This document shows positions 8,535 through 16,343 of a stretch of DNA of 64,000 bases, one piece after another. The translations under genes and the position numbers were made by a program. The DNA is from Treponema sp. CETP13 (GTDB lineage Bacteria > Spirochaetota > Spirochaetia > Treponematales > Treponemataceae), in assembly GCA_001885315.1 (NCBI GenBank), contig MLPZ01000015.1, positions 1-64,000 of the forward strand, written 5' to 3'. Every line of letters starts with the position of its first letter. Position 1 is the stretch's first letter. A model generated the notes under the pieces. That model was not told where the DNA came from and did not search any database. It saw only the letters and a program-made list of their open reading frames with translations.

Positions 8535-9398
8535 TTATTTTGCAACGTATTGAAACAAATCCTCTCCAAAATATTCCATTTCTAAGTTCTTAATTGTTCC
8601 ATTTTCCATTAATGCGGCAAATGCTTTATTATAATCTGCAATAAATTCAGACTGTTTATTATTGAACAATGGATATGTTGGTATTGCTTGATACGTGATA
8701 TATGTTAGTTTTTTAGATAAATCATTATACACAGCATCTTCTTTTAAGACATTTTCTTCAAAAAGTGTTTTTAAGTCCATATAACCGTCGTATCTGCCTT
8801 CGAGTACCCATTGATATGCACCAGCTACATCAAAGGTATCTGAAGCTTGTAAAATAATTTTATCTTCATGTGTATTATTATAGTCTGTAATAACACTATA
8901 TTGTGCACTCTGTGGAGAAATGGGAACCAATTTACCACTATATTTTGCAAACGAGTCCATATCGGTAATTTCATCAGCATTTTCGGTTCGTATTACAAGT
9001 CCTAAACTACTTGCCCCAATATAATGTTCAGGAAACAAAAACTTTTTTGCTCGTTCTTCAGTATACCAAGCTCCTTTTACCCCTACATCATATTTGCCAG
9101 AATCTAGCCCAATAAGCAAGTCTTCACTCGATGTTGGAATATACTCGAACTCATAATCGTCAAGATATTCATCAATTGCCATAAACACTTTTACTTCATA
9201 CCCATCGGAATTTCCATTTTCATCGACAAATGCGTAAGGAATATAAGTTTGAGAATGTGCAACTCTAATTTTTTTTGATTGTGTTATATTTGTTGAATCA
9301 TTGTTAGAACGAGTTATTGAACTACTTTTCTCTTTTTTGCATCCAATTAAACTGACCAGTACAACTAGAATAAGCGCTGTTTTAATTATTTTTTTCAT
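8535..9398 (-). CDS. Amino-acid ABC importer, substrate-binding lipoprotein
   Basis: A 287-residue lipoprotein with a signal ending VSLIGC (lipobox Cys at 19). It is followed by a Ser/Asn-rich linker and a type II binding fold (IRVAHSQTYIPYAFVDENGNSDGYEVKVFMAI..., then GKYDVGVKGAWYTEERAKKF). The start MKKIIKTALI is chosen because GGAGG sits nine bases upstream; a longer frame to 9434 lacks a site and would bury the signal peptide. It is the first gene of the importer operon, so leader control upstream would set the whole transporter. Ligand unknown. Confidence 0.92.
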   Translation of the reverse strand: MKKIIKTALILVVLVSLIGCKKEKSSSITRSNNDSTNITQSKKIRVAHSQTYIPYAFVDENGNSDGYEVKVFMAIDEYLDDYEFEYIPTSSEDLLIGLDSGKYDVGVKGAWYTEERAKKFLFPEHYIGASSLGLVIRTENADEITDMDSFAKYSGKLVPISPQSAQYSVITDYNNTHEDKIILQASDTFDVAGAYQWVLEGRYDGYMDLKTLFEENVLKEDAVYNDLSKKLTYITYQAIPTYPLFNNKQSEFIADYNKAFAALMENGTIKNLEMEYFGEDLFQYVAK

Positions 9399-9418
9399 AT
9401 TTTTGTAACCTCCACAAA

Positions 9419-9459
9419 ATACTATGATATTCAAATTTTTTAATTAAATACCATAGTAT
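9419..9459. promoter_or_regulatory. 13-base inverted repeat just upstream of the amino-acid importer operon
   Basis: ATACTATGATATT and AATACCATAGTAT form arms with one mismatch (a G-U pair in RNA), separated by 15 bases. The near arm starts about six bases from the GGAGG of the binding-protein gene. It could be a repressor operator (arm centres 28 bases apart) or a leader hairpin masking the ribosome site. Confidence 0.5.
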
Positions 9460-9522
9460 ATCTAAGGAAACTTATTTTTTCTATATCTATAAGTATTTGA
9501 TTTGATTCCTTAACCATAAAAA

Positions 9523-9564
9523 AGACCCTTAAATTAAACTTTTCTTGTTTAATTTTAAGGGTCT
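9523..9564 (-). terminator. Intrinsic terminator after the decayed flavoprotein gene
   Basis: A long hairpin (arms AGACCCTTAAAnTTAAAC, loop of about seven bases) is followed on the minus strand by TTTTTT. It closes the minus-strand redox cluster and insulates it from the amino-acid importer operon. Confidence 0.85.
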
Positions 9565-9594
9565 GCTTCATTTAATTTGTTTTTTATACAAAAC

Positions 9595-10871
9595 CTATAC
9601 TGTTGGCCAAGTATTAAATGGCTGCTTTTCAAATTTCATTTCGCCATCAGAGCCTTTGTAAATGTTTATCCAAGCTTGCCAGTTTTTATAATCGACATTT
9701 GGATAATCAAGTCTATAATGACTACATCTACTTTCTGTACGCATTAAAGAAGCTTTTAGTTTCATCTCTGCAGTAATAATCATATTTTCTGTTTCGTGTG
9801 CAAGTCGCAATTCATGTAAATTTGCAGCGCGTAACATTGGAACATGATGATCTCGAAGTTCCTCGACATATGCAAGAGCAGCTTTTAAAAGACTCGCCTT
9901 TTTGATATATAAAATAAAGTTTGGAATCATTATACCCTGTAAGGTTTGAGTAACCCAAGCAGGACTATATCCTAAATCCCGTTTAAGAGGAGCTAATATT
10001 TCTGTTTTAATAGTATCTACTTTTGCAGAAGGTATTGTTTGAAGGCTAACTTTTTTACTATATTCGGCTGCTACTTCTGATACAATTGCACCTTGAACCG
10101 CAGAACCCGCAAGAGAAGAACCAATCTGAGTATAAATTGTTCCAGCCATATATGAACCAAGAGCATCTCCTGCAGCATAGAAATGGGGTTACCTAACACG
10201 TAGGCCATATAGTTTGAATCAACACCAAGATCATGATGAACTTCTACCCCATTTGTGCTTGGCGTTCTATCAAACATACCATGCCAACCAGTATAACAAT
10301 CTGCAGGATTGTTTGTAGAACCAGAATGCCCATCGTTCCATTCTTTACCAGTAACTTTAGCCCCAATTTTATATGCCATGATTGTACCATCATGTGTCAA
10401 ATCACAAATAGGGAACCCACTAGGTTTAAATCCACCTGCACCTGTACAAAGAACAACAGCTTTTGCTTTAAAAAGGTAAATGGTTGGTTCATCAATACTA
10501 AAACCTGCAGCCCCTGCAATTCTCCCATTTTCCTTAATCAAATGAGTTATCATTATTCTTTCTTTAACAGGAATATTTCTTTCAGTTATTGGTTTAGAAA
10601 AGGATTTGTTGTATAAAGGAGAATCAAAAAAGCCCCATTCTTTTAATTCTTCAACTCTTTCTTTTGAATGTTCGGCCATTTGTCTGGTAAACACGGGATT
10701 GTTCGTATTTATTGCAGATTTAGAAACTTCTGCTACAAATTCATCAATAGTTGTAGATTCTTTGGTAGAATCATACGAAAAAATACCTTTTGCAAAAGGA
10801 GTTGCTCCAGAAGAACCTAATCGTCCTTTTGAAACAACTAAAACTTTAGCACCTGCATCATGGCCCTCCAC
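9595..10871 (-). pseudogene. Broken FAD flavoprotein (fumarate reductase / APS-reductase alpha-like)
   Basis: Two overlapping frames, 10071-10871 and 9595-10149, together make most of one flavoprotein. The first gives AKVLVVSKGRLGSSGATPFAKG, a FAD domain lacking its N-terminal GxGxxG; the second gives SYMAGTIYTQIGSSLAGSAVQGA and a C-terminal domain with the SHYRLDYP signature. Adding one C to the CCCC run at 10185-10188 restores NPHFYAAGDALGSYMAG, a normal FAD-binding end, so a one-base deletion split the frame. The 5' end is also missing, fused at ~10865 to the preceding membrane gene. Unless the sequence is in error, this protein is not functional. Confidence 0.85.
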
Positions 10872-11326
10872 GTTGTATATTTTAGATGTAATTTTTTACG
10901 TAATAATGAGGTTATCCCTATCAAAACCAGTAAAACTATGGCAGTTAACCCCAAGATAATTCCACGAGTCTCAAATGTTGTGAGCATTTTTACAAATGCA
11001 TCCATTAGATCAAGACTTGCTTCAAAAAACCGTGGTAACACAATAAAAAAAGGATGCAAAAAAAGAATTGGAATACAAATATACCCAAGTATTTTATGCA
11101 ATTTAACAACTCGAGAAAACTTTTGACCTTTTATAGTAACAATGTTTATTCTCGAAAGATAAAATTGAGCTAGTAATACAAAAAATGCTCCAACTGTTAC
11201 AAGAGAAAGAATCTCTTTTAGCAGTGTTCTAGAAGGAAAATCTCCAAAAATCATATACAAAAGAGGTATTGCCAAATACAAAATAACTCCAGGAATTAAA
11301 TACGTACGCCTTGATTTTTCTGCCAT
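10838..11326 (-). pseudogene. Truncated ferric-reductase-like / cytochrome membrane protein
   Basis: Residues 1-162 hold four hydrophobic spans (about 8-30, 35-58, 78-102 and 123-143) and a candidate haem ligand region (KLHKILGYICIPILFLHPFF), matching the ferric-reductase-like transmembrane family. After KYTTWR the frame runs into sequence that, read in another frame, is the flavoprotein (HDAGAKVLVVSKG). Relatives continue with further membrane spans, so the C-terminal part and the start of the flavoprotein appear deleted together. It starts four bases after the intended end of the ferredoxin gene. Confidence 0.75.
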
Positions 11327-11543
11327 TGCTAACCCACGAAATGATAACCGGAATTGATTTTTCCGAATTTATTGTTATTGCATCTACAGGACAACTCATT
11401 CTGCAAAGATGGCACATTTGACAATCTGCTGGATACGCTATATAGGCTTTTCCATCAATTTCATCCAATCTAATTACATCGGTAGGGCATGCTTTTACAC
11501 ATTCACCACATCCGATACATCCGCTAATATTACTAATTGACAT
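11229..11543 (-). CDS. 2x[4Fe-4S] ferredoxin whose stop codon was lost by a frameshift
   Basis: Residues 1-70 form a bacterial-type ferredoxin with two cluster motifs, CIGCGECVKACP and CQMCHLCRMSCP. It ends in the common IPVIISW segment. Relatives stop right there. Here a GGG run (11333-11335 on the plus strand as CCC) replaces the GGGG that would give TGG GGT TAG, so the frame runs on for about 30 meaningless residues through the next gene. The electron-carrier core is intact. It heads the redox cluster with the membrane protein and flavoprotein, presumably an anaerobic reductase complex before decay. Confidence 0.8.
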   Translation of the reverse strand: MSISNISGCIGCGECVKACPTDVIRLDEIDGKAYIAYPADCQMCHLCRMSCPVDAITINSEKSIPVIISWVSNGRKIKAYVFNSWSYFVFGNTSFVYDFWRFSF

Positions 11544-11673
11544 ATAATATCTCCATAAAAATAATTTTATTTATCAAAATAACTTTAGTCAATAAAATAT
11601 TAAAAAGATGAAAAAACTTTAATCTTCTAACTAATGAGTATTACATTTTTTAGATTTCTATTAGACAAAAAAA

Positions 11674-11696
11674 AAGAGAGTATAAAATACTCTCTT
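11674..11696 (-). terminator. Intrinsic terminator after the rhodanese gene
   Basis: Ten-base arms AAGAGAGTAT / ATACTCTCTT with a three-base loop have A-runs on the plus-strand left side, which read as a T-run on the minus strand after the stem. It lies about 25 bases past the stop codon. A-tracts on the other side could let it work in both directions. Confidence 0.85.
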
Positions 11697-11721
11697 AAAA
11701 AAAACTTATGTGACAGGATGG

Positions 11722-12138
11722 CTATTCAACCTCATACGGCCAAGAAATAATTCCACCAAAATCATAAATATTAGTATATCCAAGATTAACAAGATTTCTT
11801 GCAGCACCTGCACTACGATTTCCAGAACGGCAATACACTAAAATCACCTGATCTTTATCCTTTAACATTGTTGGAGCTTTCTGTTTTAATTCGTAATCCG
11901 GTATCAATAATGCTCCAGGGATATGAGAACTTTCATATTCTCCTACAGTTCGAACATCTAAAATTATATATCCTTCTGTTGTATCAATAATCTCTTTTGC
12001 TCTTTGTGCACTTATTCTTGTAACCTGAGCAACTTTAGGACTTTCAGCTACCATTTCTGTATCAGCAGGGGTAAACGAATAAACATTTAATCCACTCAAA
12101 ATAATAACAGTGATAATTAGAAAATATTTCTTTTTCAT
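11722..12138 (-). CDS. Exported single-domain rhodanese-like protein
   Basis: A 138-residue protein with a signal peptide (residues 1-22, ending NVYS) and one rhodanese domain: IILDVRTVGEYESSHIPGALLIP, then the active-site loop CRSGNRS with its catalytic Cys, and a closing NIYDFGGIISWPYE. It likely transfers sulfur, or binds sulfide or cyanide, in the periplasm. It lies between the redox cluster and ferritin, each with its own expression signals. AAGGAG-like bases precede the ATG. Confidence 0.88.
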   Translation of the reverse strand: MKKKYFLIITVIILSGLNVYSFTPADTEMVAESPKVAQVTRISAQRAKEIIDTTEGYIILDVRTVGEYESSHIPGALLIPDYELKQKAPTMLKDKDQVILVYCRSGNRSAGAARNLVNLGYTNIYDFGGIISWPYEVE

Positions 12139-12177
12139 AGTATTTCTCCTTATCTATAGATTGTTTTAGAACAATTA

Positions 12178-12693
12178 TTATGAAAGTGTAAGCGACGGAG
12201 CGGAATAGACTCTTGTAGAAAGTTCTCTATCTAGCATATATAAGGCTCGCTTATCCCCATTAAAAAGCTCAAATTTTTTCACTAAATCTTCGGCATTTTT
12301 TTCTTCTTCAACTTGCTCTTTTACAAACCATGATAAAAATTCAAGTGTTTTATAATCTTTCTCTTCAAGTGCAATGCTATAAATTGTATTAATTTCTTGT
12401 GTAATATATTGTTCATGCTCAACAGCAGCCTCTACACCTTGTTGTAAATCTGTGTATGAAACATCAGGTTTTGCAATAGATTCAAGAGTAATTCTAGCCC
12501 CGCAATTTTCCATATATTGCATAATTAAATCTGCATGATCTTGTTCTTCTTTAGCCTGAACCTTAAACCAGTTTCCAAAACCTTCTAACGCTACACTGTT
12601 GTAATATTGTGAAATACCTAAATATAAATAGGCAGAGAACAACTCTTTATTTACCTGTGAATTTAAAGCAACCTCTACTTTCTTGTTAATCAT
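12178..12693 (-). CDS. ftnA: Non-haem ferritin
   Basis: A 171-residue ferritin of the FtnA type that stores iron and oxidises Fe2+. The four-helix bundle shows the ferroxidase residues: Glu in NKELFSAYLY, ExxH in KEEQDHADL, Glu in EHEQYITQEI, and EEKNAEDLV. The start is set at MINKKVEV, which has GAGGAG six bases upstream; an ATG six codons earlier overlaps that site. Other non-haem ferritins are 160-175 residues, so the gene is full length. Confidence 0.93.
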   Translation of the reverse strand: MINKKVEVALNSQVNKELFSAYLYLGISQYYNSVALEGFGNWFKVQAKEEQDHADLIMQYMENCGARITLESIAKPDVSYTDLQQGVEAAVEHEQYITQEINTIYSIALEEKDYKTLEFLSWFVKEQVEEEKNAEDLVKKFELFNGDKRALYMLDRELSTRVYSAPSLTLS

Positions 12694-12802
12694 ATCTAAC
12701 TCCTCTAACATAAATATACTTATTAGTTATTTATACTAAAAGGATACTCTATAAATAGATTTTAATAAGTGATAAAATCACCAAAAAGACAGTATTTATT
12801 TC

Positions 12803-13399
12803 TTACTTTTTTACTAATCCATCTACAGCAAGATATATAGAAGCCTTAGCTTCATCTACATTTTGCTCATTAAGAATAGACAGCTTAAATATTAAGGATT
12901 CAATAAATGCATAGCACATATCATTTGCAGATTTTACATCTATATTACGAAATTCATTATTATTAATACCATCTATGATTATTTTACTTAGCAAATGACG
13001 AAGGCGAATTATACGCCGTCTAACACGTTCACTTGGATTTTGGTTCTGCTTTTGTAATTGTAATAAATAAAAAAGAAGAACACTAAATAGTCGACGATTT
13101 GCGACACATTCATCAACTATCATATCTAACACGGATACTAATTTCTGAGGAGAAGTTAAACTATCATCTTTTATAACTTCGACGAGGTTTTTTTCAAGAG
13201 TTTCTGTAAGTTGTTTTATACTCCATAAAAAAATCTCTCGTTTATTTTTAAAATAAATATACAATGTTGTTCGCGTAATTCCACAACGATCAGCTATTTT
13301 TTGAAACGTTGCATCTTCATATCCTTCTTCAATAAAGATATCAAGCGCATTTTCAAGAATTTCACGTTTTCGTTTTTCGTGTTCAACAACAATTGCCAT
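12803..13399 (-). CDS. TetR/AcrR-family transcriptional regulator
   Basis: A 198-residue regulator. The N-terminal HTH reads ILENALDIFIEEGYEDATFQKIADRCGITRTTLYIYFKNK with the usual TetR recognition helix. The C-terminal ligand domain is not recognisable. It starts on the stop codon of the rRNA methyltransferase gene upstream and is thus co-transcribed with it. Target genes are unknown; the ferritin gene is the next downstream. Confidence 0.9.
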   Translation of the reverse strand: MAIVVEHEKRKREILENALDIFIEEGYEDATFQKIADRCGITRTTLYIYFKNKREIFLWSIKQLTETLEKNLVEVIKDDSLTSPQKLVSVLDMIVDECVANRRLFSVLLFYLLQLQKQNQNPSERVRRRIIRLRHLLSKIIIDGINNNEFRNIDVKSANDMCYAFIESLIFKLSILNEQNVDEAKASIYLAVDGLVKK

Positions 13400-14562
13400 T
13401 ATTTCTCCTTTTTATACATATAAAATTGTGTATCAAGGCTTCCAGCTTTTAAAGCATGTTTTTTGCTTGCTTTTTTACCTATTGATTTCTCAAACGTATC
13501 ATGACTAGTAATAAACCCGAAGTCCCAACCAGAAAAATCTACAAAAAGAGAAGCCATACTTTCATATAAATCATCAGCTTGGTCAGCATCCCCAAGTCGC
13601 TCGCCATATGGAGGGTTTGCTATTATCATTCCTTCCGGATACGGTGCCTGCAAATTAGCAAAATCAGCAACTTCAAAATCTGGCCTTTGAATACGAGAAT
13701 CATCCCCTATTAATTGAAGAGCTCGCCCTGCCGTTACACAAGCTCTTTCTGCATTTGCACGGGCATTTTCTACTGCCTGAGGATCAATATCTGTTCCTGT
13801 AATACGTACAACAACATCCGGTCTAATTTTAGAAGCTTCTTCTTCCCGTATTTTTTTTGCCTGTTTTTCATTAAATATAGGAAGCTCTTCAAGAGCAAAG
13901 CGACGACCAAAACCTGGAGCAACATTATATGCATATAAAGCTGCTTCTGTAGCAATTGTGCCAGATCCACAAAATGGGTCATGTAACGGAGTCTTTCGAC
14001 GCCACAACATTAACTGTAATAGTGTTGCAGCCATAGTTTCACGAATTGGAGCAACACCTCCATCTTTTCTGTATCCACGACGGTTTAATGGATTACCAGA
14101 TAAATCAAGCAAAATATCTACTTGATCATTTTCTATGTATACCCGAACTTTTGAGTTATATCCACTTTCAGGCATTACTTCCATATGCCAAACAGAACCA
14201 AGTTTTTTATAAATAGCTTTTTGAACCATTGATTGAACAGAATGTTCAGAATTTAACTTACTATGATGAGTTCTAACTTTGTCGACAGTTACATGAACAT
14301 CTTTATTAAAATAATCTTGCCATTCAATAGACAAAACACTATCAAAAAGAACATCAAAATCTTCTGCTTTAAACGATTTAAGTTGTAAAAAGATGCGATC
14401 TGCTGTTCGTAAACATAGATTAGAACGATACATTCCACTCTCATCGCAAGTATAGGTTATCCTGCCAGGAGCATTGTTTATAGGTTTATATCCTAATCGT
14501 TTTATTTCATTTGCGAGAATTTTTTCTGCACCAAGCGCACAAAGCGCCACTAATGTTATCAT
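13399..14562 (-). CDS. THUMP-domain 23S rRNA (guanine-N2) methyltransferase, RlmL/YpsC-like
   Basis: A 387-residue SAM-dependent RNA methyltransferase. An N-terminal ferredoxin-like/THUMP part (residues 1-155) is followed by a UPF0020 catalytic domain: LLDLSGNPLNRRGYR, then DPFCGSGTIATEAAL (SAM-binding), GTDIDPQAVENARANA and the catalytic IANPPYGERLGD. Length matches the single-domain YpsC type and not the 700-residue E. coli RlmL fusion. It is first in a two-gene unit with the TetR gene. Exact target base is inferred from the family. Confidence 0.9.
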   Translation of the reverse strand: MITLVALCALGAEKILANEIKRLGYKPINNAPGRITYTCDESGMYRSNLCLRTADRIFLQLKSFKAEDFDVLFDSVLSIEWQDYFNKDVHVTVDKVRTHHSKLNSEHSVQSMVQKAIYKKLGSVWHMEVMPESGYNSKVRVYIENDQVDILLDLSGNPLNRRGYRKDGGVAPIRETMAATLLQLMLWRRKTPLHDPFCGSGTIATEAALYAYNVAPGFGRRFALEELPIFNEKQAKKIREEEASKIRPDVVVRITGTDIDPQAVENARANAERACVTAGRALQLIGDDSRIQRPDFEVADFANLQAPYPEGMIIANPPYGERLGDADQADDLYESMASLFVDFSGWDFGFITSHDTFEKSIGKKASKKHALKAGSLDTQFYMYKKEK

Positions 14563-14724
14563 GTTTATGATTATAACATTATGTCAATATATGTTCAATT
14601 GTCATTAGAAATGAAGGTTTTGTTAAATTTGAATGAATATTTCGTAAAATTTGATTGTATTTTTTTTAACAATATCTAAAAAAGATAGACAATCTCCAAA
14701 ATTAATCTTATATTATTGTGTGTT

Positions 14725-16329
14725 ATGAGTAATTACACTAAAAATTATACAAATGAAGTTAAGCTATTACATTCTCAAATAGAAAAGTATCGTTTTGTCG
14801 ATACTACAAGAGAATATAAATTTGCCGAAACACTATATAATTTATCTACCGAAAATAACGATTATGATAATATTGCGTATTCTTTATTACGTAAGAGTGA
14901 TGATTTTGTTACACAAGAAAATTTTGCTGTAGCTTTTACTTTTATTAGTAATGCTGAACAAATATCTACAGACAATAAATTAGAAAAACTTCTTATTGAA
15001 TGTTATGTTTCATTTGCAACAATGTATAATTCTCTTGGTGATTTGCATAAAACAATGGAATTTGTTTTAAAAGCTTACAAAATTGCAAAAAATCAACAAA
15101 ACAAATATCCAGAAGCTTTTATTATAAATAAAATAGGAGATTTATTCCTACAGAACGGCTCTTACTTAAAAGCAACCGGCTATTTTGAGCATGCATTAGA
15201 GATTCTCTCTAATGTTTCACAACACGATGAAACAATATTAAATCAAGTGTCTTTTTTATACAGTAATCTTTTTTTTGCTTGCTATAAACTAGAGCGTTAC
15301 GATCAAGCAATAGCATATCATACTAAAAGAAGTACATTCTTACATAAAACAAATACATTTTCGAATTTGTATTACCAATTTGAAGAAGCGTACATTTATT
15401 ATCATACGAATGAAAGGGATAAACTTTGCAAGCTAGTTTCATCTATGATTCAAGAGCTCTCCCCTAATAGTTTTTATATATACCACACACTAGAAACATT
15501 AAAGCACTTTATAGATATTTTGTATTTTACACAAAACAACACTTTACTTTATGATGGAATACAAAAAATTTCCTCAACTTTTAAAGAGCAAGGGAATATT
15601 CCAACAAAAATTTTTATTACAAAAACTAAAATAAAATACTATCACAAATATGACCCAAATAACACCGCTGTAATTATTTCTGAATACGAAAAAATCGAAC
15701 ACTTGCGTGAAATACTTGATCAACAAATAGATACGTTTAAATGCCACGAAATGGAATCACAAATCCAGACTGCAGAAGATAAGCTCAAACACGAACAAAC
15801 ACTAAAAGAAAAAGAAATGTACAAAACTTTGTATAATCAAGATTCTACAACAGGCTTACTTAACAGGCGTGGCCTTAATGAAGCATTTAAACAGATGAAT
15901 AAGCGAAAAACCATACCATCTACAATTGGTCTTATAATTTTGGATATAGATTGTTTTAAACAATATAATGACAATTATGGCCATTTAAAAGGTGATTCGG
16001 CTATTTTAGGGCTTGTAACTGCCTTGAATGAAAACAGCTCCAAACATTTTATTCCTGCACGTTTTGGTGGAGATGAATTTGTGTGTCTTGTAGAGAACAA
16101 AACCGATGAAGAGATTAAAACTTTTATAAAATTAATTCAGAAACATCTAGCTGCTAAAAAAATAAAACATGAATTTTCTACAGTAGATAATCCATATGTT
16201 ACTGTAAGTATAGGATATTGTAATGAACAATTTACCGATTCTATATCACTAGAAGATTTAATTTATAAAAGTGACATTGCTCTTTATGAAGCAAAAAGCG
16301 CTGGAAAAAATCGTTACTTTAAAGGCTAG
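14725..16329 (+). CDS. Cytoplasmic TPR-GGDEF diguanylate cyclase
   Basis: A 534-residue protein. The first ~330 residues are helical repeats of TPR type (e.g. ASYLKATGYFEHALEILSNV and LGDLHKTMEFVLKAYKIA), then a coiled coil (about 330-380) and a C-terminal GGDEF domain. The active motif RFGGDEFVCLVE and LNRRGLNEAF are intact, so c-di-GMP synthesis is likely. No membrane segment is visible. The ATG is used; a TTG three codons upstream is an alternative, and neither has a clear ribosome site. No neighbour indicates its signal. Confidence 0.88.
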   Translation: MSNYTKNYTNEVKLLHSQIEKYRFVDTTREYKFAETLYNLSTENNDYDNIAYSLLRKSDDFVTQENFAVAFTFISNAEQISTDNKLEKLLIECYVSFATMYNSLGDLHKTMEFVLKAYKIAKNQQNKYPEAFIINKIGDLFLQNGSYLKATGYFEHALEILSNVSQHDETILNQVSFLYSNLFFACYKLERYDQAIAYHTKRSTFLHKTNTFSNLYYQFEEAYIYYHTNERDKLCKLVSSMIQELSPNSFYIYHTLETLKHFIDILYFTQNNTLLYDGIQKISSTFKEQGNIPTKIFITKTKIKYYHKYDPNNTAVIISEYEKIEHLREILDQQIDTFKCHEMESQIQTAEDKLKHEQTLKEKEMYKTLYNQDSTTGLLNRRGLNEAFKQMNKRKTIPSTIGLIILDIDCFKQYNDNYGHLKGDSAILGLVTALNENSSKHFIPARFGGDEFVCLVENKTDEEIKTFIKLIQKHLAAKKIKHEFSTVDNPYVTVSIGYCNEQFTDSISLEDLIYKSDIALYEAKSAGKNRYFKG

Positions 16330-16343
16330 AACATATCCAATTT

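Noticed and set aside
9399-9434. Longer start for the amino-acid-binding lipoprotein
   Set aside because: It would place twelve residues before the signal peptide and ignore the GGAGG directly upstream of the internal ATG.
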